Counted from the stretch's first letter, positions 54,250-64,000 are shown. The stretch: 64,000 bases of DNA from Streptomyces sp. NBC_00289 (GCF_041435115.1 NZ_CP108046.1:6510001-6574000), one strand, 5' to 3'. Notes: generated by a model not told the origin, from the letters alone. Made by a program: numbers and translations.

Positions 54250-57200
54250 CGTTCGCTCCCCGCGTTGAAGTAGCTCGCTTCGGGATGGTGGGTCACGATC
54301 GCGTCGGTGGACTGCTCGGGGTGGAGCTGGAACTCCTCCGACAGCACGACGCCGATGCGTTCCGGCACGAGCAGTTCGCCGATCTTGGCGCGGTCCTCCA
54401 GGTTCGGGCAGGCGGGGTAGCCGAGGGAGTAGCGGCAGCCCTGGTAGGCGGTGCGGAACATGCCGTCGAGGGAATCGGGATCGGCGCCCGCGATACCGAG
54501 TTCGACGCGCACCCGCGCGTGCCAGTACTCGGCGAGCGCCTCGGCCAACTGCACGGACAGTCCGTGCAGTTCGAGGTAGTCGCGGTAGGCGTCGGCCTCG
54601 AACAGCTCCGCGGTGGCGTCACCGATCCTGGAACCGACGGTGACGACCTGGAGCCCCACGACGTCGGTCTCGCCGGAGTCCTCCGGGCGGAAGAAGTCGG
54701 CCAGGCACAGCCGACGGCCGTGCCTCTGGCGGGGGAAGGTGAAGCGGGTGCGCTCGTTGCCCTGCTCGTCCAGGATGATCAGGTCGTCGTTCTTGGACAC
54801 ACAGGGGAAGTAGCCGTGCACGACGGCCGCTTCGAGGAGGCCGTCGGTGTGCAGCCGGTCCAGCCAGCCACGGAGCCGGGGTCGGCCCTCGGTCTCGACG
54901 AGGTCCTTCGTCAGGCCCCACTGGCCGCGGAACAGAGCCGTCTCGTCCAGCCAGGAGGCGTACTCCTTGAGCTGGATGCCCTTGACGACCCGGGTGCCCC
55001 AGAACGGCGGCTGCGGTACCGGATTGCCGACGGTCACGTCGGAGCGGACGTGGCCCTCCTCGGGGCGCTCCTCGACCACCGCCCGGGTGGAAGTGGGCCT
55101 GATCCGGCGCTTCTTGAGCTCGGGCAGACCGGCGCCGGGCACGCCCCGCTTGATACCGATCAGCGCGTCCATCAGGCGCAGGCCCTCGAACGCGTCCCGG
55201 GCGTAGCGGACCTCACCGTCGTAGATCTCGTGCAGGTCCTGCTCGACGTAGGCGCGGGTGAGGGCGGCGCCGCCGAGGATCACGGGGAAGTCGGCGGCGA
55301 GCTTGCGCTGGTTGAGCTCCTCCAGGTTCTCCTTCATGATCACGGTGGACTTGACCAGCAGACCGGACATGCCGATCACGTCCGCGCGGTGTTCCTCGGC
55401 GGCCTCCAGGATCGCCGACACCGGCTGCTTGATCCCCAGGTTGACCACGTTGTAGCCGTTGTTCGACAGGATGATGTCCACGAGGTTCTTGCCGATGTCG
55501 TGCACGTCGCCGCGGACCGTGGCCAGCACGATGGTGCCCTTGCCCTCCGCGTCCGACTTCTCCATGTGCGGCTCCAGATGAGCCACCGCCGTCTTCATCA
55601 CCTCGGCCGACTGCAGCACGAACGGCAGCTGCATCTGACCCGAGCCGAACAGCTCACCGACCACCTTCATGCCGTCCAGCAGCGTCTCGTTGACGATGTC
55701 CAGCGCCGGCCTGCTCCGCAGCGCCTCGTCGAGATCGGCCTCCAGACCGTTCTTCTCCCCGTCGATGATCCGCCGCTTCAGCCGCTCGTCCAGCGGCAGC
55801 GCCGCCAGTTCCTCGGCCCTGCCCGCCTTCAGGGACTTGGTGGTGGCGCCCTCGAACAGGGCCATGAGCTTCTGCAGCGGGTCGTAGCCCTCGGCACGCC
55901 GGTCGTAGACGAGGTCCAGGGCGGTTTGGACCTGCTCCTCGTCGAAGCGGGCGATCGGCAGGATCTTCGAGGCGTGCACGATCGCCGAGTCCAGACCCGC
56001 CTTCACGCACTCGTCCAGGAACACCGAGTTCAGCAGCACCCGGGCGGCCGGGTTCAGCCCGAAGGAGATGTTCGACAACCCCAGCGTGGTCTGCACGTCG
56101 GGGCGCCGCCGCTTCAGCTCACGGATCGCCTCGATGGTGGCGATACCGTCCTTGCGGGACTCCTCCTGACCCGTGCAGATCGTGAACGTCAGACAGTCGA
56201 TGAGGATGTCCGACTCGTGCACCCCCCAGTTGCCCGTCAGATCCTCGATCAGCCGCTCCGCGATGGCGATCTTCGTCTCGACGGTACGGGCCTGGCCCTC
56301 CTCGTCGATGGTCAGCGCGATCAGCGCGGCGCCGTGCTCCCGCGCCAGCGCCGTCACCTTCGCGAAACGCGACTCCGGGCCGTCACCGTCCTCGTAGTTG
56401 ACCGAGTTGATCACCGCCCGGCCGCCCAGCTTCTCCAGCCCGGCCCGCAACACCTCCACCTCCGTGGAGTCGAGCACGATCGGCAGGGTGGAGGCGGTGG
56501 CGAAGCGGCCGGCCAGCTCGTCCATGTCGGCGACGCCGTCGCGGCCCACGTAGTCCACGCACAGATCCAGCATGTGGGCGCCCTCACGGATCTGATCGCG
56601 CGCCATTTCCACACAGTCGTCCCAGCGGCCCTCCAGCATGGCCTCGCGGAACTTCTTGGAGCCGTTGGCGTTCGTACGTTCGCCGATCGCCATGTAGGCG
56701 GTGTCCTGACGGAACGAGACCGTTTGGTAGAGGGAGGCGGCACCGGGCTCGGGCTGCGGGCTGCGCTCAGGGGGCGTGAGGCCGTTCACCCGCTCCACCA
56801 CCTGGCGCAGGTGCTCGGGTGTCGTGCCGCAGCACCCGCCGATGAGAGAGAGGCCGTAGTCCCGTACGAAGTTCTCCTGCGCGTCGGCCAGGCCCTCGGG
56901 GTCGAGCGGGAAGTGGGCGCCGTCCTTGGTCAGGACCGGAAGACCGGCGTTCGGCATGCACAGCAGCGGAATACGGGAGTGGCGGGTGAGATAGCGCAGG
57001 TGCTCGCTCATCTCGGCCGGGCCGGTCGAGCAGTTCAGGCCGATCATGTCGATCCCGAGCGGCTCCAGCGCGGTCAGCGCGGCACCGATCTCCGAGCCCA
57101 GCAGCATCGTGCCGGTGGTCTCGAAGGCCATCGACACCAGCAGGGGCACCCGGACTCCGGTCGCCTCCATGGCGCGGTGGGCGCCCAGGACCGAGGCCTT

Positions 57201-57716
57201 CGTCTGCAGCAGGTCCTGGGTGGTCTCCACGATCAGCGCGTCGGCGCCCCCGGCGAGCAGGCCCTCCGCGTTCTTCTGGAAGCCGTCACGCAAAGTGCCG
57301 TAGGCGACATGGCCGAGGGTGGGGAGCTTCGTGCCGGGGCCCATGGAGCCCAGCACCCAGCGCTGGCGTCCGTCCCGGGCGCCGTACTCGTCGGCCACCT
57401 CACGGGCCACCCGGGCACCCGCCTCGGACAGTTCGTACACCCGGTCGGCGATGTCGTACTCACCGAGCGCCGAGTGGTTCGCCCCGAAGGTGTTCGTCTC
57501 CACACAGTCGACGCCCACCGCGAAGTACTCGTCGTGGACCGAACGGACGATGTCCGGACGGGTCATGTTCAGGACCTCGTTGCAGCCCTCCAGCTGCTGG
57601 AAGTCGTCGAGCGTGGGGTCCTGAGCCTGGAGCATCGTGCCCATCGCCCCGTCGGCGACCACCACCCGCGAGGACAGGGCCGCGCGCAGCGCCGCGACAC
57701 GGGCCGCCGCCGTCAC
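54246..57716 (-). CDS. metH: Cobalamin-dependent methionine synthase
   Basis: The predicted product has 1156 aa with all four modules in order: homocysteine-binding ([12 protein letters not shown]; zinc ligands in GLNCSTGP and [10 protein letters not shown]), methyl-THF-binding ([13 protein letters not shown]), cobalamin-binding ([15 protein letters not shown] with the lower axial His), and the SAM-dependent reactivation domain ([13 protein letters not shown]). It transfers methyl from 5-methyl-THF to homocysteine. The GTG at 57716 overlaps the stop of the PfkB gene (GTGA). It is a full-length copy and probably additional to a housekeeping one. Confidence 0.95.
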   Translation of the reverse strand: MTAAARVAALRAALSSRVVVADGAMGTMLQAQDPTLDDFQQLEGCNEVLNMTRPDIVRSVHDEYFAVGVDCVETNTFGANHSALGEYDIADRVYELSEAGARVAREVADEYGARDGRQRWVLGSMGPGTKLPTLGHVAYGTLRDGFQKNAEGLLAGGADALIVETTQDLLQTKASVLGAHRAMEATGVRVPLLVSMAFETTGTMLLGSEIGAALTALEPLGIDMIGLNCSTGPAEMSEHLRYLTRHSRIPLLCMPNAGLPVLTKDGAHFPLDPEGLADAQENFVRDYGLSLIGGCCGTTPEHLRQVVERVNGLTPPERSPQPEPGAASLYQTVSFRQDTAYMAIGERTNANGSKKFREAMLEGRWDDCVEMARDQIREGAHMLDLCVDYVGRDGVADMDELAGRFATASTLPIVLDSTEVEVLRAGLEKLGGRAVINSVNYEDGDGPESRFAKVTALAREHGAALIALTIDEEGQARTVETKIAIAERLIEDLTGNWGVHESDILIDCLTFTICTGQEESRKDGIATIEAIRELKRRRPDVQTTLGLSNISFGLNPAARVLLNSVFLDECVKAGLDSAIVHASKILPIARFDEEQVQTALDLVYDRRAEGYDPLQKLMALFEGATTKSLKAGRAEELAALPLDERLKRRIIDGEKNGLEADLDEALRSRPALDIVNETLLDGMKVVGELFGSGQMQLPFVLQSAEVMKTAVAHLEPHMEKSDAEGKGTIVLATVRGDVHDIGKNLVDIILSNNGYNVVNLGIKQPVSAILEAAEEHRADVIGMSGLLVKSTVIMKENLEELNQRKLAADFPVILGGAALTRAYVEQDLHEIYDGEVRYARDAFEGLRLMDALIGIKRGVPGAGLPELKKRRIRPTSTRAVVEERPEEGHVRSDVTVGNPVPQPPFWGTRVVKGIQLKEYASWLDETALFRGQWGLTKDLVETEGRPRLRGWLDRLHTDGLLEAAVVHGYFPCVSKNDDLIILDEQGNERTRFTFPRQRHGRRLCLADFFRPEDSGETDVVGLQVVTVGSRIGDATAELFEADAYRDYLELHGLSVQLAEALAEYWHARVRVELGIAGADPDSLDGMFRTAYQGCRYSLGYPACPNLEDRAKIGELLVPERIGVVLSEEFQLHPEQSTDAIVTHHPEASYFNAGSER

Positions 57717-58696
57717 GACCGTGCTCCCAGCCAGGGAATGAGGCGCTTGATCGCGCCGGCCCCGTAGGCCCCGGCCAGCCGGTCGATGACGTCGTCGCCG
57801 TCCAGCGCGTAGGTCTGGGTGCCGCGGCACTCCAGGACGACGGACGCCACGGCGCTGCCCAGGCGGGCCGCCTCCTCGTGGTCCAGCCCCCAGGCGAGGG
57901 CGGCGAGGAAACCGGCCCGGTAGGCGTCCCCGGCGCCCGTGGGGTCGACCGCGTCCCGTGCCGGGACCGCCGGGACGAGCGTGGTGGTACGGCCCACCCG
58001 GGCGAGGCGGGAGCCGCCGGCGCCCTGCGTGGTGACCCAGGTGCCGACCCGGCCCAGGACCTGCTGTTCGGTCCAGCCGGTCCGCTCCTGGATGAGCAGC
58101 GCCTCGTACTCGTTGGTGAACAGATAGCGCGGGTTGTCGAGCAGGGCCCGCGCCTGCGCCCGGTCCAGCCGGGCCAGCTGCTGCGACGGGTCGGCGACGA
58201 ACGGCACGCCGAGCCGCACGCACTCCCGGACGTGACGGACCATGGCCTCAGGGTCGTCGGGGGAGACGACCACGAGATCGGCCCCGCCGGTCCGCTCCAG
58301 CAGATCCGCCAGGTCGATGTGACGGGCCTCCGCCATCGCGCCCGCGTAGAAGAAGCCGATCTGGTTCTGGGCGGTGTCGGTCGCGCACACGAAGCGCGCG
58401 GTGTGCAGGGTGTCGCTGATCCGCACGCCCGCGGTGTCGACCCCGTGCTCCTTCAGCCAGACCTCCTGGGCGGCGAAGTCCGCGCCGGCCGCGCCCACCA
58501 GCAGCGGCGTCAGCCCCAGCGAGCCGAGCCCGAAGGCGATGTTCGCCGCGACCCCGCCGTACCGGATCTCCAGCTCGTCCGTCAGCAGCGAGAGCGAGAT
58601 CCGGTCCAGCCGCTCCGCGATGAGCTGGTCGGCGAACCTGTTCGGATAGGACATCAGGTGGTCGTTGGCGATGGACCCCGTTACGGCGATGCGCAT
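57713..58696 (-). CDS. PfkB-family carbohydrate kinase, probably adenosine kinase
   Basis: The predicted product has 327 aa. N-terminal GSIANDHLMSYPNRF, RYGGVAANIAFGLG, and the C-terminal DPTGAGDAYRAGF with the catalytic Asp. In this operon it most likely phosphorylates the adenosine released by ahcY, pulling the cycle forward. One nt separates it from the metK stop, and its stop overlaps the metH start. Confidence 0.88.
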   Translation of the reverse strand: MRIAVTGSIANDHLMSYPNRFADQLIAERLDRISLSLLTDELEIRYGGVAANIAFGLGSLGLTPLLVGAAGADFAAQEVWLKEHGVDTAGVRISDTLHTARFVCATDTAQNQIGFFYAGAMAEARHIDLADLLERTGGADLVVVSPDDPEAMVRHVRECVRLGVPFVADPSQQLARLDRAQARALLDNPRYLFTNEYEALLIQERTGWTEQQVLGRVGTWVTTQGAGGSRLARVGRTTTLVPAVPARDAVDPTGAGDAYRAGFLAALAWGLDHEEAARLGSAVASVVLECRGTQTYALDGDDVIDRLAGAYGAGAIKRLIPWLGARS

Positions 58697-58697
58697 G

Positions 58698-59933
58698 TCA
58701 TCGTCCCTCCGTCGCCGTGGCGTCGGTCTGCCCGGCGGCCTTGCGCAGGGCGTCGACGCGGTCGGTGCGCTCCCAGGTGAACTCGGGGAGCTCGCGGCCG
58801 AAGTGGCCGTAGGCGGCCGTCCGGGCGTAGATCGGGCGGAGCAGGTCGAGGTCGCGGATGATGGCGGCCGGGCGGAGGTCGAAGACCTCGTCGATCGCCT
58901 TCTCGATCCGGTCGGTGTCGACCTTGGCGGTGCCGAAGGTCTCGACGAACAGGCCGACCGGCTCGGCCTTGCCGATGGCGTACGCGACCTGGACCTCGCA
59001 GCGCGAGGCGAGACCGGCGGCCACCACGTTCTTGGCGACCCAGCGCATCGCGTACGCGGCGGAACGGTCCACCTTCGACGGGTCCTTGCCCGAGAACGCG
59101 CCGCCGCCGTGGCGGGCCATGCCGCCGTACGTGTCGATGATGATCTTGCGGCCGGTCAGGCCCGCGTCACCCATCGGGCCGCCGATCTCGAACCGGCCCG
59201 TCGGATTGACCAGCAGCCGGTAGCCCTCGGTGTCCAGCTTGATGCCCTCGCCGGCCAGCCGCGCCAGCTCGTGGTCCACGACGTGCTCCCGGACGTCCGG
59301 AACGAGCAGCGACTCCAGGTCGATGTCGCTCGCGTGCTGCGAGGACACCACGACCGTGTCGAGCCGGACCGGCTTGTCGCCGTCGTACTCGATGGTGACC
59401 TGCGTCTTGCCGTCCGGGCGGAGGTAGGGGATCGTGCCGTTCCTCCGGACCTCGGACAGGCGCTTGGACAGACGGTGCGCGAGGAAGATCGGCAGCGGCA
59501 TCAGCGTCGGCGTCTCGTCCGTCGCGTAGCCGAACATCAGGCCCTGGTCGCCGGCGCCCTGCCGGTCGAGCTCGTCGTCGTCGCCCTCGACGCGGTTCTC
59601 GTACGCCGTGTCGACGCCCTGCGCGATGTCCGGGGACTGCGCGCCGATCGACACCGACACGCCACAGGAGGCGCCGTCGAAGCCCTTGGCCGACGAGTCG
59701 TAGCCGATGTCGAGGACGGCCTCGCGGACCAGGGTGGGGATGTCCGCGTAGGCGGACGTGGTGACCTCGCCGGCCACATGGACCTGACCGGTGGTGATCA
59801 GCGTCTCGACCGCGACGCGCGCCGTGGGGTCGTTGCTCAGGATCGCGTCGAGGATCGTGTCGCTGATCCGGTCCGCGATCTTGTCGGGGTGGCCCTCGGT
59901 GACGGACTCCGAGGTGAACAAGTGCAGGGACAC
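58698..59933 (-). CDS. metK: S-adenosylmethionine synthetase
   Basis: The predicted product has 411 aa. [35 protein letters not shown], and [19 protein letters not shown] are the conserved nucleotide and methionine sites. It makes SAM for methyltransferases and heads the operon. The GTG start follows GGAGG by 4 nt. The 5' leader has a GCCGGAC/GTCCGGC hairpin (59955-59975) of unknown meaning. Confidence 0.96.
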   Translation of the reverse strand: MSLHLFTSESVTEGHPDKIADRISDTILDAILSNDPTARVAVETLITTGQVHVAGEVTTSAYADIPTLVREAVLDIGYDSSAKGFDGASCGVSVSIGAQSPDIAQGVDTAYENRVEGDDDELDRQGAGDQGLMFGYATDETPTLMPLPIFLAHRLSKRLSEVRRNGTIPYLRPDGKTQVTIEYDGDKPVRLDTVVVSSQHASDIDLESLLVPDVREHVVDHELARLAGEGIKLDTEGYRLLVNPTGRFEIGGPMGDAGLTGRKIIIDTYGGMARHGGGAFSGKDPSKVDRSAAYAMRWVAKNVVAAGLASRCEVQVAYAIGKAEPVGLFVETFGTAKVDTDRIEKAIDEVFDLRPAAIIRDLDLLRPIYARTAAYGHFGRELPEFTWERTDRVDALRKAAGQTDATATEGR

Positions 59934-60048
59934 GGACCCTCCAGGGGAAAGACAGCCGGACCTCGGTTGTCCGGCCAGCGTGGGACCCGCTTCTGCAAAC
60001 TGACTCGAAGGGCTCTACAGCCCATGCCGCGAGAGCTTCGCGGCGCAC

Positions 60049-60085
60049 GACGAGGCCGCCGCACGCTTGGCGTACGACGGCCTCG
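60049..60085. terminator. Hairpin between the MFS and metK genes
   Basis: CGAGGCCG and CGGCCTCG form an 8-bp perfect stem around a loop of about 20 nt. It lies upstream of metK and after the MFS gene on the same strand, so it may end MFS transcripts. Confidence 0.45.
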
Positions 60086-60097
60086 ACAGGCGCCCAC

Positions 60098-60125
60098 AGG
60101 GGCGCGGGAAACTGCGCGACCGGCC
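60098..60125. repeat. Dispersed GC-rich repeat, inverted copy
   Basis: The reverse complement of the repeat at 25629 and 25697 with one extra A (GGGGCGCGGGAAACTGCGCG). It lies just past the MFS gene, again at a gene's 3' end. Confidence 0.65.
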
Positions 60126-60174
60126 ACGACCCGGATGGCGCCCCGCAGTCACCGCGACCGCTGTCCGCGGACCT

Positions 60175-61968
60175 CTATCCGCGCTCTTCCCGCGGCCCCG
60201 CGGACACTTCCGGCCCCCTCGGCGAGGGCACGGCGTCGTCGCCGCCGTCCGCCTCGGAGGCACCGTCCTCGCCCTCGGCCCACTCCGGCTTCCGCGCCTG
60301 CTTCGGCAGCATGAAGGTGAGCAGGAAGCCGAGGCCGATGATGCCGACCTCGTACCACAGGACGTCACCGGTGGCCTTCGCGTAGCCCTCCTTGCGGGCC
60401 TTCTCGGAGGCGTCGGCGAGCGCCTTGCCGACCGGCTTCTCCTGGCCGGCGGGCACCGCCCCGGCGGGGACGATCCGCCGGCACGCGGCGGGCGGCTCGC
60501 CGGCGTCCTCGTTCTTGCCGCTCTCCTTGGCGCAGACACGGAAGTTGGCCACGATCGTGTCCTGCGCGGGCGCCGCGACACCCGCCGCGGCCAGGCTCCT
60601 GCGCAGCTCCGGCACCGCCGTGTCGGCGCCCGGCACGGCCTGCCCGGCCAGCAGGTTGAAGAACAGCACACCGATGACCGCGACACCGGCCGCGGCACCG
60701 AGCTGGTCGGCGGTGCTCAGCACGCCGGAGCCGGAGCCGGCGTGCTCCACCGGGACACCGCCGAGCACGATGTCCACCACCGGCGAGATCACGAAGCCGA
60801 GGCCGAGGCCGAGCACGCCCAGCGCGGGCGCCAGGTCCCAGCCGCCGACGCCGGAACCGAAGTGGTCGATGGTGAAGATGAGGGCGACCATGCCGACGCC
60901 CATGATCACCATGCCGATGCTCAGCACCTTGCGCCCCATCTTGAGGGCCAGCACCGCCGAGAACGACGAGGTGATCATCGCGCCGAAGGAGAACGGCACG
61001 GTCGCGAGGCCGGCCGCCATCGGCGAGAAGCCGAGACCCACCTGGAGATAGAGGGTGAAGGGGAAGAACAGGCCCGCGATGATCGCGAAGAAGCTCAGCA
61101 TCACCAGCAGGCCGGCCACGAAGGACCGCTCCTTGAAGAGACTCGGCTCCACCAGGGCGGAACCGTCCCGCGCCGCCTTGCGCCGCTCGTACAGGCCGAA
61201 CACGACGAACAGCGGCACCGAGCAGGCCATCGCGACGAACGACCAGGTGGGCCAGCCGGCCTCCGCGCCCTGCACCAGCGGGTAGAGCAGGGACAGCAGG
61301 GCCAGGGTCACCAGGGCGACACCCACCAGGTCCAGGCGCTTGACGTTCGGCGAACGCGACTCGCGCACGAACGCGCCCACCCCGAGCAGGGCGAACAGGC
61401 CCACAGGGACGTTTACCAGGAAGATCGGGCGCCACGACCACCCGAAGAGGTCCGCGTCGACGAGCACCCCGCCCAGCACCGGGCCGAGCATCGCGGCCAC
61501 CCCGGACAGGGCGCCGAACATGCCGAAGACGGCCGCGCGTTCCTTGGGCGGGAAGGCCACCTGGAACACGGACAGCCCCTGTGTCATCACGAGGGCACCG
61601 CCCAGGCCCTGGAGCACCCGGGAGGCGATGAGCATCTCCGTGCTCTGGGCCACGCCGCACAGCAGTGACGCGGCCACGAACACGACGATGCCCAGGGAGA
61701 TCATCCGCTTGCGGCCGAGCATGTCACCGATGCGGCCGACGGTGATCAGGCTGAGCGCGAAGGTGAGCGTGTACGCGGCCGCGACCCACTGGAGCGCCGC
61801 CTTGTCGGCGCCCAGGTCGGTCTGCAGCACCGGAAGCGCCACGTTCACGATCGTCGTGTCGATGAGGTCGAGGGCGATGGCGACGAGAATCACTGCGGCG
61901 GCGCGCCACCGCTGCGGGTCCGGCACCCCCTCCCCTTCCAGGTACGTCTCCTCAGTTGCGTGCGTCAC
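60175..61968 (-). CDS. MFS drug exporter (DHA2/EmrB-QacA family, 14 TM)
   Basis: The predicted product has 597 aa. LDLIDTTIVNVALPVLQTDL in helix 1, VGRIGDMLGRKRM between helices 2 and 3, and antiporter motif C-like GALSGVAAMLGPVLGG. A long outside loop (about 470-545) with two Cys precedes the last helix, and an acidic tail ends the protein. It likely exports the polyketide and gives self-resistance. The GTG at 61968 follows GGAGAGAG. It is divergent from the MBL-fold gene with a candidate SARP site between. Confidence 0.9.
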   Translation of the reverse strand: MTHATEETYLEGEGVPDPQRWRAAAVILVAIALDLIDTTIVNVALPVLQTDLGADKAALQWVAAAYTLTFALSLITVGRIGDMLGRKRMISLGIVVFVAASLLCGVAQSTEMLIASRVLQGLGGALVMTQGLSVFQVAFPPKERAAVFGMFGALSGVAAMLGPVLGGVLVDADLFGWSWRPIFLVNVPVGLFALLGVGAFVRESRSPNVKRLDLVGVALVTLALLSLLYPLVQGAEAGWPTWSFVAMACSVPLFVVFGLYERRKAARDGSALVEPSLFKERSFVAGLLVMLSFFAIIAGLFFPFTLYLQVGLGFSPMAAGLATVPFSFGAMITSSFSAVLALKMGRKVLSIGMVIMGVGMVALIFTIDHFGSGVGGWDLAPALGVLGLGLGFVISPVVDIVLGGVPVEHAGSGSGVLSTADQLGAAAGVAVIGVLFFNLLAGQAVPGADTAVPELRRSLAAAGVAAPAQDTIVANFRVCAKESGKNEDAGEPPAACRRIVPAGAVPAGQEKPVGKALADASEKARKEGYAKATGDVLWYEVGIIGLGFLLTFMLPKQARKPEWAEGEDGASEADGGDDAVPSPRGPEVSAGPREERG

Positions 61969-62022
61969 GGTGCTCTCTCCTCTGTCCGACGGCGCGCTTG
62001 CGCCGAGTGTGATCCGTTCCGC

Positions 62023-62040
62023 TTGAGCGCCGCTCGAGCG
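62023..62040. promoter_or_regulatory. Candidate SARP-binding heptamer pair in a divergent promoter
   Basis: TTGAGCG (62023) and TCGAGCG (62034) start 11 nt apart; on the minus strand they read TCGAGCG-N4-TCAAGCG. The site lies between the exporter gene and the MBL-fold gene. Confidence 0.6.
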
Positions 62041-62100
62041 CGCCCGCCGACCATTCGCGACGGCAGCGGCACCCGTCGCGCCGGAAGGGAACGCGCAGAC

Positions 62101-62784
62101 ATGAGGCTCTACTTGCTGAGGCTGGGCACCATCCCGGGGCTGCAGGCACCGGTGCCCGGCTATCTGATCCGCACCGACGACGGGCGCACCGTGCTGGTCG
62201 ACACCGGGGCCGCGCCCGGCGGACCCGTCGAGGTCGAGGAGGGCCAGGACGTGGTGTCGGCGCTGGCCCGCCTCGGCGTACGCCCCGAGGACGTCGACAT
62301 CGTCGTGTGCTCCCACCTCGACCCCGACCACGTGGGCGGCCACGCCGCCTTCCCCGGCGCCGAGTTCGTGATCCAGCGCGCACACCACGAGCTGGCCCGC
62401 TCCGGCACCGTGCCGAGGCTGGCCGCCGTCCGGCCGCTGTGGGACGTGCCGGGGCTGCGGTACCGCACCGTCGACGGCGACACCGAACTCCTACCGGGCA
62501 TCGAACTGGTGGCCTCCGGCGGACATGTGCCGGGCCACCAGTCGGTCCTGGTCCGGCTGGAGCGGACCGGCGCGGTGCTGCTCGCGGTGGACGCCATCCC
62601 CATGAGCGCGGCCCTGGACCCCGACGACCGCCCCGTCTTCCCCTTCGACCTGGACGAGAAGGAACTGCGCGAGAGCACCCGCAAGCTCGTGGAGCTGGCG
62701 GGCGCCGAGAACGCCCTGATCGTGCACGGCCACGACGCGCAGCAGTGGCGGACCCTGCGCGTGGCGCCCGAGTACTACGACTGA
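62101..62784 (+). CDS. MBL-fold hydrolase (lactonase-like)
   Basis: The predicted product has 227 aa. CSHLDPDHVGG gives the HxxxDH zinc motif; VPGHQSV and the C-terminal LIVHGHDAQQW supply other ligands. It resembles N-acyl-homoserine-lactonase-type metallo-beta-lactamase proteins. In aromatic pathways such enzymes can hydrolyse a thioester or lactone, or act as cyclases. GGAAGGGAAC lies before the ATG. Its stop is 14 nt before the next gene. Confidence 0.82.
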   Translation: MRLYLLRLGTIPGLQAPVPGYLIRTDDGRTVLVDTGAAPGGPVEVEEGQDVVSALARLGVRPEDVDIVVCSHLDPDHVGGHAAFPGAEFVIQRAHHELARSGTVPRLAAVRPLWDVPGLRYRTVDGDTELLPGIELVASGGHVPGHQSVLVRLERTGAVLLAVDAIPMSAALDPDDRPVFPFDLDEKELRESTRKLVELAGAENALIVHGHDAQQWRTLRVAPEYYD

Positions 62785-62798
62785 CGAGAGGCACCAGG

Positions 62799-63173
62799 AT
62801 GACGAGCACCGAAGGCACCGAAGGCACCGAAGGCACCGAACGCACCGAACGCACCGAAGGCACCGAGCGCATCCGCGTGGTCGTGTACCTGCGGGCCCCC
62901 GAGGACGGCACGGAGCCGTTGGAGCGGGCCTACCGGGAGATCAGCTGGGTGCGCCCCGACACGGTTCCCGGACTGCTGCGCAGCGAACTGCTGCGTGATG
63001 TGGACCGGCCCGACGAGTTCGTGCTGCACGGCGAGTGGGAGAGCCTGGAGGCGTACCGGACCTGGCAGTTCGGTCCGGACCACAAGGACAACCCGTCGGC
63101 CCTGCGCTCCTTCCAGGACCGCTCGCGCGGCCGCCACTACGCCGTCTACGGCATCGCGTCCGAGGAGGTGTGA
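62799..63173 (+). CDS. ABM-type protein with a Thr-Glu-Gly repeat N-terminus
   Basis: The predicted product has 124 aa. Residues 3-23 are TEG/TER triplets encoded by a 9-nt tandem repeat; the rest is one ABM barrel (RVVVYLRAPEDGTEPLERAY, FVLHGEWESLEAYRTWQFG). It most resembles the protein at 43264. The repeat probably makes a flexible tail of no catalytic importance and may vary in length between strains. Confidence 0.75.
   Translation: MTSTEGTEGTEGTERTERTEGTERIRVVVYLRAPEDGTEPLERAYREISWVRPDTVPGLLRSELLRDVDRPDEFVLHGEWESLEAYRTWQFGPDHKDNPSALRSFQDRSRGRHYAVYGIASEEV
62806..62868 (+). repeat. 9-nt tandem repeat inside a coding region
   Basis: Seven copies of GCACCGAAG (variants ending AAC or AGC) encode the N-terminal Thr-Glu-Gly/Arg triplets of the ABM-type protein. 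Confidence 0.9.
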
Positions 63174-63176
63174 GAT

Positions 63177-63209
63177 CCGGGGTCGGAGGCCGGCGCCCTC
63201 CGACCCCGG
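63177..63209. terminator. Hairpin after the ABM gene
   Basis: A perfect 13-bp stem CCGGGGTCGGAGG/CCTCCGACCCCGG with a 7-nt loop lies right after the stop. Confidence 0.8.
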
Positions 63210-63228
63210 ACCTCGGACGCCGGACGCA

Positions 63229-63273
63229 GGACCGCCACCCCCGCCCGATGTTCCGGGGCGGGGGTGGCGGTCC
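63229..63273. terminator. Hairpin after the convergent cupin gene
   Basis: A perfect 18-bp stem GGACCGCCACCCCCGCCC and its complement with a 9-nt loop lies 4 nt past the cupin stop. Confidence 0.85.
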
Positions 63274-63277
63274 CGTG

Positions 63278-63691
63278 TCAGTCCTGGTCCTCCGTCACCG
63301 GCTCCGCCGGTTCCACCGGCGCCTCCCACACGACCAGCATCAGCGCGCCCCGCTCGGTCCGCGGTGCGTGGACGCTGCCGGGGGCCATGACCAGCAGAGA
63401 GTTCTTCGGGTGCCGCCCGTCCTCGGTGATCAGTTCGCCGTCGAGGACGAGGATGATCTCGTAGCCGGTGTGGCGGTGTGGGTCGGCGCTCGCGCCCGGG
63501 TGGTACCGCACCAGCGAGGCCGCGGGACCGGACGGGCCGGTCTGCTCGGTGGTGTAGAGCGGGAACACCTCGACACCGACCCGGCCGTCGGCGGTCAGCG
63601 GCGTGAACCGCAGCCGGTGGACGAGCTCCTCGGGCCGGTCGAGTCCCTCGACGAGCAGCGGAGCCGCCACCGGGACCTGTTGTGCTGACAT
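63278..63691 (-). CDS. Cupin-domain protein
   Basis: The predicted product has 137 aa with a single cupin barrel: RYHPGASADPHRHTGYEIILVLDGEL holds the first metal motif (HRH, Glu), and PGSVHAPRTERGALMLVVWE the second His. It is of the ChrR/DddL-like general cupin type and could be a cyclase or dioxygenase in the pathway. It follows the adenylate-forming ligase gene by 4 nt. Confidence 0.78.
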   Translation of the reverse strand: MSAQQVPVAAPLLVEGLDRPEELVHRLRFTPLTADGRVGVEVFPLYTTEQTGPSGPAASLVRYHPGASADPHRHTGYEIILVLDGELITEDGRHPKNSLLVMAPGSVHAPRTERGALMLVVWEAPVEPAEPVTEDQD

Positions 63692-63695
63692 ACCG

Positions 63696-64000
63696 TCAAC
63701 TCCTCGCTGGGGATTCGGAAACAGGGGAAGAAGCGGCAGCGCCGGCGGCGATGGACGTACGGCCGAACGGGGCGCCGTACTCCGCCAACCGCTCGCGCAC
63801 CACGCGCCGTTGGATCTTGCCGGAGGTGGTGCGGGGCAGTCGCTCCGCGAAGCACAGCCGCTCGGGGCGCCCCACCGGCGACAGGGTGCGCTCGGCGAGC
63901 TCGAGCAGCAGCCCGGCCAGCGCGGCGTCCGCCGTACGGCCGCTCGCCGGGACGACCACGGCGAGCGGCAGCAGGCCGGCCCGGTCGTCCGGCACCGGCA
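63696..64000 (-). CDS. Acyl/aryl-CoA ligase, C-terminal end (cut by the window edge)
   Basis: Only the last 100 or so residues are in the window. The adenylate-forming C-terminal subdomain is seen: LCFAERLPRTTSGKIQRRVVRERLAEYG, whose Lys in TSGKIQRR is the catalytic A10 residue. The tail is Ala/Ser-rich. It may activate an aryl or acyl acid (starter unit or side chain). The N-terminal domain and start lie beyond position 64000. Confidence 0.8.
   Translation of the reverse strand, partial: PVPDDRAGLLPLAVVVPASGRTADAALAGLLLELAERTLSPVGRPERLCFAERLPRTTSGKIQRRVVRERLAEYGAPFGRTSIAAGAAASSPVSESPARS

Noticed and set aside
54285..57767. A 1160-codon open frame opposite metH
   Set aside because: It is the antisense frame of a full-length metH, kept open by high GC at third positions; its translation is Arg/Gly/His-rich with no domain.
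59934..60010. SAM-sensing riboswitch before metK, suggested by CTGGCCGGACAACC and a nearby hairpin
   Set aside because: The TCATGAG-type core and the other paired elements of SAM-I/IV riboswitches are not visible.

Overview
The window is high-GC actinomycete DNA and almost certainly from a Streptomyces. It carries chaplin genes with BldN-type promoters, a melC1-melC2 tyrosinase operon, SARP regulators, a type II polyketide synthase (PKS), GTG/ATG starts that overlap upstream stops, and a dispersed GC-rich repeat I recall as common in Streptomyces. I saw no rRNA, tRNA, CRISPR array, IS element or phage module.

Left part (about 0.1-18.2 kb) is a cell-surface and development island. A minus-strand operon from 11.5 kb down to 1.5 kb has the parts of a Wzx/Wzy-type exopolysaccharide system: phosphoglycosyl transferase, two GT4 glycosyltransferases, Wzy-like polymerase, MurJ/MviN-type flippase, polysaccharide deacetylase, Wzz-like protein and a FemAB/GNAT-like acyltransferase. 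A convergent secreted GH26-like glycanase lies at its end. Then come two short chaplins (11.8 kb plus strand, 17.1 kb minus strand), three secreted proteins of unknown function, a DUF5949-like protein, a vitamin K epoxide reductase (VKOR) family membrane protein, and melC1/melC2. A decayed 2-hydroxyacid dehydrogenase pseudogene (17.6-18.2 kb) ends this island.

Middle part (18.2-25.6 kb): an acyl-CoA carboxylase beta subunit and a SARP regulator on the minus strand face a compact ribosomal-peptide locus on the plus strand. That locus has an 85-residue precursor ending in a Trp-Cys-Thr-Cys-Trp core, a fused E1-like/YcaO cyclodehydratase, and a NarL-type two-component system. No dehydrogenase, protease or transporter accompanies it.

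Right part (25.7 kb to the window end) is an aromatic type II PKS cluster that runs off the right edge. It contains KS-alpha/KS-beta, two acyl carrier proteins, aromatase/cyclases (TcmI, SchA/CurD, cupin and SRPBCC types), two ketoreductases, two DUF1772 anthrone-oxygenase-like proteins, five ABM-type monooxygenases, two FAD hydroxylases and a multicopper oxidase. It also has an asparagine-synthase-like amide ligase lacking its glutaminase nucleophile, a phosphopantetheinyl transferase, a type II thioesterase, and a likely starter-unit set (FAAL, ACP, acyl-CoA dehydrogenase, and an ACP-acyltransferase fusion with Gly in place of the active-site Ser). A complete activated-methyl cycle (metK, PfkB/adenosine kinase, metH, metF, ahcY) follows, then an MFS exporter. 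Gene content suggests a pentangular or xanthone-type polyphenol, probably amidated and heavily O-methylated; this is inference, and no methyltransferase lies in the window. Paired TCGAG-type heptamers spaced 11 nt apart in three divergent promoter regions suggest SARP control.
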